From positions 806,001-870,000 of the forward strand of contig NZ_JACHBZ010000001.1 in the NCBI RefSeq assembly GCF_014200575.1: DNA of 64,000 nucleotides, read 5' to 3'. The notes under the pieces were generated by a model that was given only the letters and a program-made list of their open reading frames with translations, did no database searches and was not told the DNA's origin. The position numbers and the translations under genes are program-made. Position 1 is the stretch's first letter, and every line of letters begins with the position of its first letter. This document shows positions 45,511-53,934 of this stretch, piece after piece. Source of the stretch: Mucilaginibacter saanensis. Lineage in GTDB: Bacteria; Bacteroidota; Bacteroidia; Sphingobacteriales; Sphingobacteriaceae.

Positions 45511-46599
45511 TTAATTATTCTTTAAACCAATCTGGTGATTGCCATAATCGGTAAGATATTCATTCTTGATAAAAAAATCGATGCTGAGGATAGTCCTGTA
45601 ATCATCTGTATTGTTGGGGTTTTGTATCTCAGTAAGGTTGCCTGTGCTTGATGTGATGTAAATATAGGTAAAACCTTTGTTGGTAGTTATGGTAACTTCC
45701 GAATTTGCAGGCAGCGCACCCAAGGCGTTGGTAGCCAGTTTGTCTTCAATAATGGTAATGGATGGAGTGCCAGTGTCAAACAGAAATTGTGCAGAAATAG
45801 TTTTTCCACTGTATGAGATAGTCCCCGGTATATCAGGGGAGTAGCCGCCGCTTGAATAATAAGTAAGCGGGTGCATAATAAAATTTGATGATGACAGATC
45901 TGAGGCGGTTAATCCCATGGTAAGTAATCCGGAAACATAAGTGCCCGTGCTGCTAAATCTTGAAGCATTTAAAGTGGCCAGTTTAAAACCGCTGGTGAGT
46001 GCTGTGCCGGTTTCAAAATATCTTAACGGGCTTGTAATATTGCCATTGGCATAGCTCACGCCAGGGCCTACACCAAAAACATCGGCGGAGTGGGCAGATA
46101 ATTGCTTACCATTTCCATCAATTATTTTGTAATATAAAAAAATGGGGACACGCTTAAATGTGTAACTACCGGCTGTGTTACCTATTTTAATATTGGCGTA
46201 CGCCAGGTTACCATACTCTTTGGTAATACCGGTAGCATCGCCATAACTTACTGTACCTGTTTTTGAGGTTACGGTAATGCCACTTACAACTACCGAATCG
46301 CCTGTTATTTGTATGCCCGATGCGGTGATCATGGATGCAGGTAATATATTTGCGGCATCAATGGTCATGCCTGATGATCCGGTGTCAAATATTTCGTAAT
46401 AGTTTATTGTTTTAGTGCCGATTTGTGTAACGGGAATAAATATTCTTTTATTTACACCGCTTACATATTCATAAAGACCGATGCTAACCGGGGTAATGTT
46501 TGCTGCTACATTTTTATCTTTTTTGCAGGCGTTTAGGCACACCATAAAAAACATGCAAAGCACCGGCAAGTACCGTAAACAAATCCTGGTTAGTTTCAT
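45511..46599 (-). CDS. Lipoprotein with pepsin-like (A1-type) aspartic protease features
   Basis: A 362-residue lipoprotein: MKLTRICLRYLPVLCMFFMV leads to a lipobox ending in Cys25. Two catalytic-type motifs are present: Asp72 in FDTGSSGMTI and Asp275 in FDTGTPSITI, 203 residues apart as in bilobal pepsins. Tyr119 in TVSYGDATG sits 47 residues after the first Asp, where pepsin has its flap Tyr (43 residues after). GVGPGVSYANG, SGLLTMGLTASD and the C-terminal ILSIDFFIKNEYLTDYGNHQIGL match the order of pepsin's GLGYPS-type, LTFGG-type and ILGD-FLR-YY-FD-N-IGLA signatures. Family A1 is rare in bacteria. An inactive relative or a DUF3443-like protein is the alternative; activity is not shown. Confidence 0.72.
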   Translation of the reverse strand: MKLTRICLRYLPVLCMFFMVCLNACKKDKNVAANITPVSIGLYEYVSGVNKRIFIPVTQIGTKTINYYEIFDTGSSGMTIDAANILPASMITASGIQITGDSVVVSGITVTSKTGTVSYGDATGITKEYGNLAYANIKIGNTAGSYTFKRVPIFLYYKIIDGNGKQLSAHSADVFGVGPGVSYANGNITSPLRYFETGTALTSGFKLATLNASRFSSTGTYVSGLLTMGLTASDLSSSNFIMHPLTYYSSGGYSPDIPGTISYSGKTISAQFLFDTGTPSITIIEDKLATNALGALPANSEVTITTNKGFTYIYITSSTGNLTEIQNPNNTDDYRTILSIDFFIKNEYLTDYGNHQIGLKNN

Positions 46600-46703
46600 A
46601 CGTAGTTAAAATAACGGTATGCCAAAAATAAAATGACGCTGAAATAAGTATGGTCAAAAATCGATAAACAGCGTTTTTGAATCGACTAAGTGTAGCCCTT
46701 ACG

Positions 46704-47324
46704 TTAATTGCATTTGCTTAAACCTTCCGAGCTGGAAATATCGGCTGGTTTAATAATGAGGGCTTTTTCAAAAAATGTGCGGGCATCAGCTTTTTTACCG
46801 GCCATTAGGTTTGCCCATCCCAGCATGTGATTACCATCATAATCAAACGGATACAGGTTAACCACCGCCTTAAAGTATCTTATGGCAGCCTCATATTGCT
46901 TGCGATTGTAATAAATTGTACCTGCCCAGTAATTAGCCTGCGTATTTTGCTGGTCAATTTTTAGTACAGCCAGGTATTGTTCAAGCACCTTATCCCAACT
47001 TTGCAGGAACGAGAGGGGTTTTACATAGCCAAACTTGGCCTCAATAGCGCCGGGTTTTAAATTAACCGCTTTTTGATAGTAAGATTGTGAGGCAGTATAA
47101 TTTTTGTTAAGATAATGAAGCCAGCCTAAACGTATATTAAGCTCATAGCTATTGTCGGTATAGTAAGGGTATATATCGTTAATGGCTGCTACGTAATTCT
47201 TGTTCAATTCATCGGCATAGCTGTTATGGAAAGCTTTTTGCAATACGGCATTGGTTTGCGCCTGTAGTTTAGTTATTAATAATATTAAAAATACTGCTAT
47301 AAACGTTTTTTTTAAAATTTCCAT
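46704..47324 (-). CDS. Exported TPR protein
   Basis: A 206-residue protein with a signal peptide ending near LLITKLQAQ. At least four TPR-like units are seen: SYADELNKNYVAAINDIYPYY, LNIRLGWLHYLNKNYTASQSYYQKAVNLKPG, ANYWAGTIYYNRKQYEAAIRYFKAVVNLYP and HMLGWANLMAGKKADARTFFEKALIIKP. TPRs mediate protein contacts. It overlaps the upstream barrel gene by 13 bases and is the last gene of the pqqD-to-TPR operon, so it is probably a periplasmic partner of the barrel protein. Confidence 0.88.
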   Translation of the reverse strand: MEILKKTFIAVFLILLITKLQAQTNAVLQKAFHNSYADELNKNYVAAINDIYPYYTDNSYELNIRLGWLHYLNKNYTASQSYYQKAVNLKPGAIEAKFGYVKPLSFLQSWDKVLEQYLAVLKIDQQNTQANYWAGTIYYNRKQYEAAIRYFKAVVNLYPFDYDGNHMLGWANLMAGKKADARTFFEKALIIKPADISSSEGLSKCN

Positions 47325-48490
47325 GCGATACCTAACGTAACAGAATTTTGATTATAGTTTACAGAATGGTAAACATCTGTTTTCTTTTCATAAATATAGT
47401 TTAATTCTAATAACGCGTGGGTTGTTAACCGGTAAAAAGCGGTTTCGCCACATTTAAACTTTGTCGGATCGATGGCGTTATATACGTAAAGCCCATCCTC
47501 ATCCAGATAATCATCCTGATCCCCAAAAGTAACTGACGACTCCAACCAGGTTTTTTTTGTCAGCTTAAAACCAATTACCTGGTTATATATCCAATTGTTT
47601 TTGCCACTTAAGTTTAAAATGCTACCCCGGCTTGTGCTATACAGGTCAAGGTTGCCTAATGGATAAAAATCCACTTTGGCATTATATTGTTTAATGCTAT
47701 TGCTAATAAGCTGCCCCCAGTTAATATCGCCCTGCAAATCTAAATAACGGGTTGTATATTTTATACCCAGTAATCCTAAATTACTATTGTACGTATTACT
47801 CCGGTAATTAGTATACAGATAATGGTACGATGTTAGCAAACTGATGTTGCTGTTAAGCGCATACTTTGCCTTTACAAAGTATTCAAGCTGCCTGTCCGTT
47901 GCTCCTTTTTGATTGTTTTTGTCAATATATCTTGAGCGAAATATCCTTTGGTTAAAAGATATGACGGATTGTTCTAATTGTAACCGCCATGACAGACGAT
48001 TACTTAAGCCCAGCCGTTCATAGAAGCCATTGTCGCGCTCATTATTATCGGGCAGTTTTATCCCGCTTTCAAGCCTGCCTTCGATAAGGCCAAACGGCGA
48101 CAGTTTGATACTATGCTGCGTTTCCTTATCCAGATTGGAGGCGTAATAGGAAGCTCCGGAATAATTGTTTAAATAAGTATTGCAATAGTAGGCATAAAGC
48201 CGCGCTGTTGAACTGCGCGAATCATTACTGAGTACTTTGTTAAACTGAGAAATGGCTGCTTTATAGTTACCCGTAATAAAGTAAGCATAACCCATTTTAA
48301 AACGCAGGCCGGGAAAGTCAATACTGTCTGCTATTGATTGATTGCCATACTTGATGAGCTGTTTCCAATTGGCTGTGCTGTATAGCTGTTCGGCAACACT
48401 ATCAGCCGTAGCAAAGTTGTTCTCTTGCGCATCTGCGGCAAAAAAAGCAAAAATTAAAGCAGGAAGGATTAAATATTTTTTGTATCCCAT
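47312..48490 (-). CDS. TPR protein with YaiO-like outer-membrane beta-barrel
   Basis: A 392-residue exported protein with a signal peptide ending near FFAADAQ. Residues 30-130 carry TPR-like helices (WKQLIKYGNQSIADSIDFPGLRFKMGYAYFITGNYKAAISQFNKVLSND). The rest is a beta-barrel of alternating strands (NRLSWRLQLEQSVISFNQRIF, YFVKAKYALNSNISLLTSYHYLYTNYR, LGLLGIKYTTRYLDLQGDINWG) ending VTLGIAWKF with a terminal Phe. TPR-plus-barrel proteins resemble the YaiO family of outer-membrane proteins. It overlaps the UT-M23 gene by 22 bases and the TPR gene by 13. It would be the outer-membrane component of this operon. Confidence 0.82.
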   Translation of the reverse strand: MGYKKYLILPALIFAFFAADAQENNFATADSVAEQLYSTANWKQLIKYGNQSIADSIDFPGLRFKMGYAYFITGNYKAAISQFNKVLSNDSRSSTARLYAYYCNTYLNNYSGASYYASNLDKETQHSIKLSPFGLIEGRLESGIKLPDNNERDNGFYERLGLSNRLSWRLQLEQSVISFNQRIFRSRYIDKNNQKGATDRQLEYFVKAKYALNSNISLLTSYHYLYTNYRSNTYNSNLGLLGIKYTTRYLDLQGDINWGQLISNSIKQYNAKVDFYPLGNLDLYSTSRGSILNLSGKNNWIYNQVIGFKLTKKTWLESSVTFGDQDDYLDEDGLYVYNAIDPTKFKCGETAFYRLTTHALLELNYIYEKKTDVYHSVNYNQNSVTLGIAWKF

Positions 48491-50631
48491 TGTACTTTAA
48501 TATGATGGCCTTTTATATTTATACTAAATGCCTGTAAGTTGCCCTGGTCAATGTTCACCACGGCTTCCATTGTTTGTGATTTTTTGCCGGTAATTTCCAG
48601 GTATTGTTTTGCCCCTATGCTCAATCCCTTTTTTTGAATAAGTGCACTGCTTTGATAACTGATATTGATAAACCGGTAAAAAGGAGCCAAAAAATCCTGA
48701 AGCCACAGCAATGGTTTGTTTTCCATAACCTGTAACGGCAACTGGTCATCAGCAACTACGCCTTCGGCATCGCTAAAGACAATTTTATAGGCTGCCAGAT
48801 AAAAATAATATAGCAGCGAATGGTTACTGCCATAATAACTGGTGAAATAAAACATAGTGCCGTTGTTGATAAAATACGCAACAGCGCCGGTGTTTTTGCT
48901 GCATAGATAGGATTGACCCAGTACATCCTTAAATACCTCCCAATTCTCTGTAATGCCTTGTTCACTGACGAGTTTTGCCGTATAACCAGGCTGCAGATCG
49001 AATGCTTTTTTTATGGATTGATTGATTTGGGGATTGCTTACTACTTTTCCCTCGGTTGGTATTTTGTAGCTCTCCAGGCTATTGATTTGCGGGTTCCGGT
49101 TAAAGTAATAGGCAAAAGGGTAAGCCAGTGTTTTTGAACCAATATAGGGGGTAGCCTGTATTTGAAAATGTAGATGTGGTTCAGGCGAACGCCCTGAATT
49201 GCCGCACAAGCCCAGCATATCCCCCTGTTTTACAGCATCGCCGGGGTTAATTTTTATAGAGTTTTTTTTTAGGTGCGATACCTTTGAATACAATCCCACA
49301 GCATGGCGTAACACCGCTGTGTTGCCCCAGTTTTCTGTCAGGTTTACGCTGCCAATGGGGTTGTCGTCCACATGGTTCACTATTTGTTCTACAATGCCAT
49401 CGGCACAGGCCAATACGGGCTTATTGTAGCAGTAAAAATGTTCAGGCAGGGTACCTGGGTACTGGTAGGTATTGTGTTCATCGTCGCTGATCACAAAATC
49501 CAGCGCCTGGCCCCATTCTGCCTGATGGGTCAAAGTGCCGTTATAGCCTTGTGAAACGGTCCAGAAACCCATAAAAGGTAAGTTCAGTTTCAAGTACTTC
49601 AAATCGTTTAAACGGGTTTGATGGTTTAAAAACTGGTAAAGATTTCTTTCGGGAGAATAATGCTGTACTGTTACGAGCTGAATTTTGCCTGAGTTTTTTC
49701 CTAACCTTAAAAAATACAACAGGCTTATATTGGCTATGCAGAATGGCAGCGAAAAAACAGGCAGGAGATGGACAGCCATAAGACCGGTAAGGGCGTTAAC
49801 CAATATAAATACCACAGGGATACATAATATGGCTAACAAATAGGAGCGTAAAGACGGAATGGTGAAGAAGCTCCCGACAGCTACTGATGTCATCATAAAA
49901 TTTGCTCCTAAATGATAGTAGCTAGTACCTTCGGGATAGATATGGGTAAAGTAATTAAAACCACAGGCTGCTACGAAGCCGATAACCAGTAAGCTAAAGG
50001 ATATGCGCGAATGGATAAGCACCCCCACGCTGATGAGCATACCTGCAAAAATATGATGCTGAAATAAAACAGCACTTAAAGCTCTGAAAAATAAACTGAG
50101 CATTTTGGGCAGATGCAAGGTAAGATAACCTTCAATACCGGCAAGGTGCCCTGGGCCGTTATAAATTTCCTGTAGCAGGTAGCTGGTTTTTTGTTGCAGG
50201 CCAGTATTAAAAATACTATTTGCGGCTAATAGCACCAGCCAAAACACCAGTATAAAAGGCAAGGAAAGTACCGGTAGTCCTGATTGGGCAAGTTGTTGTA
50301 AAAGTATGCGGGCTGTAATAACCACCATGATGCAGGCAAATATCAACCAGATCACGAACATGTAGTTAACCTGGTAAAACGCCCCGAATGCTATCCCCAA
50401 TAGCAGGCTGTTAAAGCTGTAAGTACCTGTTTGCAAATCGTCTGCCGGGAATTTTAACAGGTGCCCGGTTAACAGTGAAAAAACAACGCAGCCTAAACCA
50501 GCAAATCCTGATGCGGGGTTAAAAAATGAAACAAGCAGTAAGATAATTCCTAATATCTGGTTTTGCGAAAAAAACAGGATAGCATAAGAATTAATTATCG
50601 ACTTTGTAAATAATGAAATTTGCTGTTTCAC
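48469..50631 (-). CDS. Urea transporter-like membrane domain fused to an M23 peptidase
   Basis: A 720-residue two-part protein. Residues 1-310 have about ten hydrophobic segments and match the urea-transporter family in layout: SFFNPASGFAGLGCVVFSLLTGHLL, GTYSFNSLLLGIAFGAFY and a second half with SYYHLGANFMMTSVAVGSFF, where family members carry the pore signature. From about 340 to 520 lies an M23 (LytM-like) domain with zinc-site residues His369 and Asp378 (THQAEWGQALDF) and His486/His488 in RSPEPHLHFQIQ, a G-rich GDMLGLCGNSG before it. The last 180 residues are beta-rich. The peptidase domain should face the periplasm. The start overlaps the decarboxylase stop by 4 bases. The substrate of the channel is unproven. 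Confidence 0.88.
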   Translation of the reverse strand: MKQQISLFTKSIINSYAILFFSQNQILGIILLLVSFFNPASGFAGLGCVVFSLLTGHLLKFPADDLQTGTYSFNSLLLGIAFGAFYQVNYMFVIWLIFACIMVVITARILLQQLAQSGLPVLSLPFILVFWLVLLAANSIFNTGLQQKTSYLLQEIYNGPGHLAGIEGYLTLHLPKMLSLFFRALSAVLFQHHIFAGMLISVGVLIHSRISFSLLVIGFVAACGFNYFTHIYPEGTSYYHLGANFMMTSVAVGSFFTIPSLRSYLLAILCIPVVFILVNALTGLMAVHLLPVFSLPFCIANISLLYFLRLGKNSGKIQLVTVQHYSPERNLYQFLNHQTRLNDLKYLKLNLPFMGFWTVSQGYNGTLTHQAEWGQALDFVISDDEHNTYQYPGTLPEHFYCYNKPVLACADGIVEQIVNHVDDNPIGSVNLTENWGNTAVLRHAVGLYSKVSHLKKNSIKINPGDAVKQGDMLGLCGNSGRSPEPHLHFQIQATPYIGSKTLAYPFAYYFNRNPQINSLESYKIPTEGKVVSNPQINQSIKKAFDLQPGYTAKLVSEQGITENWEVFKDVLGQSYLCSKNTGAVAYFINNGTMFYFTSYYGSNHSLLYYFYLAAYKIVFSDAEGVVADDQLPLQVMENKPLLWLQDFLAPFYRFINISYQSSALIQKKGLSIGAKQYLEITGKKSQTMEAVVNIDQGNLQAFSINIKGHHIKVQWDTKNI

Positions 50632-51983
50632 TTATCGGGTTTTAAATGGCCGGGTATAATTTCCGGTTCTTCGGTATAATGGAGTGTTTCACCTGTGCGT
50701 ATAACATGGGTATGTTGCTGTTTATCAATAAGCACCACGGCTGGCCGCAGGGTAATAAACTGCATCCATTGCGTCATGTTATATGCTCCAACCTGATGTA
50801 CCACCACCTGATCGCCTGGATCCAGTAATGGCAGGTTAATGCTTTCTCTTATCACATCAATATTCATGCACAGCGGGCCATAAATAATCATGTTTTCGTT
50901 ATGCGAGTTAAAATCCTGCGCCGGACTTATCTGATGTTCATACCAAAAGGAGGTGAATAAAATATTTACGCCAAAATCAACAATGGTGGCCCTTTTGCCA
51001 TTGCTCAGGCGTTTGTTGGCTACAACCGTGCCTAACAGGTAACCTGCATCGTCAATAAGTACCCGCCCGCTTTCCAGGATAAGCAGGGGCAGATCATCCT
51101 GTGCAAAGCCAAAATTGAGGATGGTGGACGTAATTACTTCAGCAAAGTCGTCAACAGTTGGTACCGTATCAGACCCGGGAAGATAAGCTCCCTTTAAGGT
51201 GTTGGTTGAGGGAAAACCACCTCCCATATCAATATATTCAATTTTATGATGCAACTGCGCCTTGCAGCGCATAGCCAGGTCACAAAGCTTATTTGCCGCT
51301 ATTTCATAAGCCCCGGCCGAGAGCATGTAGGTACCTATATGGCAGTGCAGGCCAACTAATTGTAGTTTGTTTGAGTTGATTGTTTTTTCAATGGCTGTCC
51401 AGGCCTCATTGTTTTCATAGTTAAATCCAAAACGGTCCCAGGATGGGTATACACCGGTATCCATGTTAACACGGATAGCTACCCTGGGTTTAGTTGCCAG
51501 TTTTTTACTTAAGACAAGCAGCTGATTTAACTCTTCAAAATGATCAATATGGATAAGGGAGTCATTGTCAATTGCTGCCTGCAAATCATCATTTGATTTG
51601 CCCGGACCATTGAAAATGATCTTGTTGCCGGGTATGCCGTTACGCAATGCTTTATGATACTCAAAACCGGATACTACCTCGGCCCAGCTGCCTTCCTGGT
51701 GAAATATCTGGCAAACGGCATTTAGATAATTGGTTTTATAGCTCCAGGCAAACTGCACTTTGGGGTAGCGGGTACTGAATGCCCTGTAAGCTGATCTGTA
51801 GTTTTTGCGGATTTTTTTTTCTGATAAAACAAAAACCGGCGATCCGTAATTTTCTATCAGGCTTTTGACCGAAACTCCATCAATTTGCTTAACTGGCTGT
51901 ATACCAGTACGGGTACCAAATTTATTCATAACCCCGGCATGGAGCTTTTTAATGTATGGTTTTTCGTAAGTCAGTTTTTCCAT
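50628..51983 (-). CDS. Fold-III PLP-dependent decarboxylase (LysA/Orn-DAP-Arg decarboxylase family)
   Basis: A 451-residue enzyme of the alanine-racemase-fold decarboxylases. I start it at MEKLTYEKPYIKKLHAGVMN, 10 bases past the ATP-grasp stop; a 41-residue upstream extension is unlikely. PLP binds Lys83 in FAWSYKTNYLNAV. Other marks are VSGFEYHKALRNG, GLHCHIGTYMLSAG, EYIDMGGGFPS, LESGRVLIDDAG (phosphate site), and the partner-subunit block GPLCMNIDVIRESINLP with QVGAYNMTQWMQF. LysA acts on meso-diaminopimelate, relatives on ornithine, arginine or carrier-bound glutamate; the substrate here is unknown. The primary lysine pathway LysA usually lies elsewhere, and the company of PqqD and ATP-grasp genes suggests a dedicated product. 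Confidence 0.9.
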   Translation of the reverse strand: MEKLTYEKPYIKKLHAGVMNKFGTRTGIQPVKQIDGVSVKSLIENYGSPVFVLSEKKIRKNYRSAYRAFSTRYPKVQFAWSYKTNYLNAVCQIFHQEGSWAEVVSGFEYHKALRNGIPGNKIIFNGPGKSNDDLQAAIDNDSLIHIDHFEELNQLLVLSKKLATKPRVAIRVNMDTGVYPSWDRFGFNYENNEAWTAIEKTINSNKLQLVGLHCHIGTYMLSAGAYEIAANKLCDLAMRCKAQLHHKIEYIDMGGGFPSTNTLKGAYLPGSDTVPTVDDFAEVITSTILNFGFAQDDLPLLILESGRVLIDDAGYLLGTVVANKRLSNGKRATIVDFGVNILFTSFWYEHQISPAQDFNSHNENMIIYGPLCMNIDVIRESINLPLLDPGDQVVVHQVGAYNMTQWMQFITLRPAVVLIDKQQHTHVIRTGETLHYTEEPEIIPGHLKPDK

Positions 51984-51993
51984 GATGATAAGG

Positions 51994-53064
51994 TTAAAAT
52001 TCTCCAAAAACTGAAATTTGCTGAAAGTCGGCAATGTCCGCAATATGATCCCATGAATACCTGATAAACAGTTTACCAGCCTGGTAATCACCATAAGGAG
52101 TAACATCTTCCCCGAGGGCCATTTTTACCAACGCGGCAGGCTGGTTATGCCCGGCCGCCACTGCCAGGTATATCCAGGCCGGAAACCGGGGGTTAACCTC
52201 CAGTATGTATAAATCGCCGTCTTCGTTTTTCATGATCTCCATTTCATAACCACCTTGCCAGTGGGTTGCGCGGGCAAAACTATCTGCCAGTTCAAGCAGT
52301 TTTGGGTCTTTAATGGTTACACCGGCCCATGCTTTGCCTTTTTCAGTAATATATAGTTTACGCATGGCTACTATGCTGGTATTATTTCCTTTACCATTGC
52401 CCAGGGCAGCAATATTAATTTCAGTTCCTTTAATAAATTGCTGAGCTATTACTGGGCCACCCCATAGCGCATTAAGCTGATGAAATGATTTAAGTGCCTG
52501 GTCAATGGTATAAACTATGTAGGCATCGTAAAATTTCCCCTTAATAACCATGGGGAAGTTAAATTCATCGGCTGCTCTCTTTACGTCTTCGGATGTAAAT
52601 AACTTATGATCAGCAGGTACGTGAAAATCATATTTTGCCCCAAAATCCTTTAAATTTAGTTTGTCCCTTAATGCAAGCTGCTGGTGCGATGGTAAAAAGC
52701 TGGCTATACCCAGCCGCTTTAACTGTGGTGCTATTTTTATAAAATTAAACAGCTCTGAATCAAAATTAGGAATGATAATATCCAGGTTTTCCTGCTGATG
52801 TACGTAAGTGAGCCGGTTAAACAAAGCCGTGCTTCCTTCGGTTGGATAGGGGATCTGATAGGTTTTTTTAACATGCTCATGCATATAAATACCCGGTTCA
52901 AGAGATTCATACGATAAGCCGATTATCTTAATACCATCACCAAATGCGGCTTTTAATGAACGTATTACCGCCATGCCCGGGCCGGGGTTGTCATTGGCGT
53001 TAAGGCCGGTAACAGCAATACATAAACACGAGTACTTTTCTGCCGTCATAGGCTTAGGTTTCAA
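51994..53064 (-). CDS. ATP-grasp ligase
   Basis: A 356-residue ATP-grasp enzyme, carboxylate-amine or carboxylate-thiol ligase type. The N-terminal Rossmann-like part has AVTGLNANDNPGPGMAVIRSLKAAFGD, the middle holds the ATP lysines (FNFPMVIKGKFYDAYIVYTIDQAL and GGPVIAQQFIKGTEINIAALG), and the metal-binding end is GGYEMEIMKNEDGDLYILEVNPRFPAWIYLAV, with the E-x-N-P-R motif complete. It is related in shape to carbamoyl-phosphate synthase ATP domains but too short for one. It overlaps the PqqD-like gene by 11 bases. In other clusters ATP-grasp enzymes add amino acids to peptides or carriers; the substrates here cannot be read. Confidence 0.9.
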   Translation of the reverse strand: MKPKPMTAEKYSCLCIAVTGLNANDNPGPGMAVIRSLKAAFGDGIKIIGLSYESLEPGIYMHEHVKKTYQIPYPTEGSTALFNRLTYVHQQENLDIIIPNFDSELFNFIKIAPQLKRLGIASFLPSHQQLALRDKLNLKDFGAKYDFHVPADHKLFTSEDVKRAADEFNFPMVIKGKFYDAYIVYTIDQALKSFHQLNALWGGPVIAQQFIKGTEINIAALGNGKGNNTSIVAMRKLYITEKGKAWAGVTIKDPKLLELADSFARATHWQGGYEMEIMKNEDGDLYILEVNPRFPAWIYLAVAAGHNQPAALVKMALGEDVTPYGDYQAGKLFIRYSWDHIADIADFQQISVFGEF

Positions 53065-53296
53065 GCAGGTTAGCTTCTTTTAACTGTGCAATCCAGTCGT
53101 CCCAATCACGTTCTAACTGGTCGGCACTCACATTGTATTTTTCCAGAATATCTTTTTTAATATCTTCTGCTGGTTTGCCGCTTTTCATAGCCAGCAGCAA
53201 TTGTGCGGCCATAGCATTGCCTGAAAAAGAATCGCCGGTGGCCGGGTTAAAAATAAATCCGTTTTCGCTGGTTGCGATATTACTTTTAATTTTCAT
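53054..53296 (-). CDS. PqqD-like small protein (RiPP recognition element type)
   Basis: An 80-residue protein with the PqqD pattern: two strands in NIATSENGFIFNPATGDSFSGN, a helix in AMAAQLLLAMKSGKPAEDIKKDILEKY, and DQLERDWDDWIAQLKEANLLE, which forms the last helices of the winged fold. PqqD-like domains bind leader peptides and present them to modifying enzymes. It is the first gene of a six-gene overlapping operon, ahead of an ATP-grasp enzyme. No convincing precursor peptide gene was seen in the 147 bases upstream, so the bound partner may be encoded elsewhere or may be a different carrier. Confidence 0.85.
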   Translation of the reverse strand: MKIKSNIATSENGFIFNPATGDSFSGNAMAAQLLLAMKSGKPAEDIKKDILEKYNVSADQLERDWDDWIAQLKEANLLET

Positions 53297-53443
53297 TTAA
53301 CAGCACCGGGTTTTAATCATCATATAAAGGCTAAACTTAACTGGTTTAAGCGAGTTTTACAAAAAACTATGTGCTATACCGGTATTATAAATAAGTTTAT
53401 ATGCGGCATTTTATTGCCTGTTGGTTTATCAAAAATACTATTG

Positions 53444-53821
53444 CTATGAAGCCATTAAATACTCCATGCGCGATGCCAGCAACTCCATATCCAAGGGCTT
53501 TACAAATAATGCGTCACACTTATACACTTCTTTTTGCGCCATTTTTGTTCTGAATGCAGTAACCACGATAATGGGTATATTCTTCAACTGGTCATCATTC
53601 CTAAAATCCTGACAAACCATAATACAATCCTGATCCGCAATCAGGTAATCCAATATCACCAGGTCAGGAGCTATAATTTTTGCCTTGTCATACACCGCAT
53701 TAGGATCATAGGTTAAATGAATATCAAAATTACCGTAATACATGATATCATCAATTACTGATAGCATCCTGCTGTTTTTGTCCAGAATCAGGATCTTTTT
53801 TTTGTTGCTACTTGTATCCAT
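53444..53821 (-). CDS. Stand-alone response regulator receiver protein
   Basis: A 125-residue CheY-like receiver domain with no output domain. The phospho-acceptor is Asp58 in DLVILDYLIADQD; the switch Thr is in IIVVTAFRTKMA and the conserved Lys in DALFVKPLDMELL. The first acidic cluster is ILILDKNS, with a single Asp at residue 14 where most receivers have two acidic residues. It would act through protein contacts. It lies upstream of, and on the same strand as, the PqqD-led operon with 147 bases between; whether it controls that operon is not known. Confidence 0.92.
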   Translation of the reverse strand: MDTSSNKKKILILDKNSRMLSVIDDIMYYGNFDIHLTYDPNAVYDKAKIIAPDLVILDYLIADQDCIMVCQDFRNDDQLKNIPIIVVTAFRTKMAQKEVYKCDALFVKPLDMELLASRMEYLMAS

Positions 53822-53934
53822 AATGCTTTAGGTTTATTTCATTATTGTAATATAAAGTTGAAATTATTCCCCCGGACATCAAACAATGTGTCGTTCAATG
53901 GTGTAAATGTGACGATGAATGTGTTGGAATACAG

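Noticed and set aside
51994..53064. Carbamoyl-phosphate synthase large-subunit fragment
   Set aside because: The ATP-grasp fold is similar, but the gene is a complete single-domain protein with its own start and overlaps its neighbours. It is not a broken carB.
53297..53323. Eight-codon frame (MMIKTRCC) ending directly before the PqqD-like ATG, considered as a RiPP precursor
   Set aside because: It is too short to hold a leader and a core, and such frames arise often by chance. No other short frame in the 147-base gap is better.
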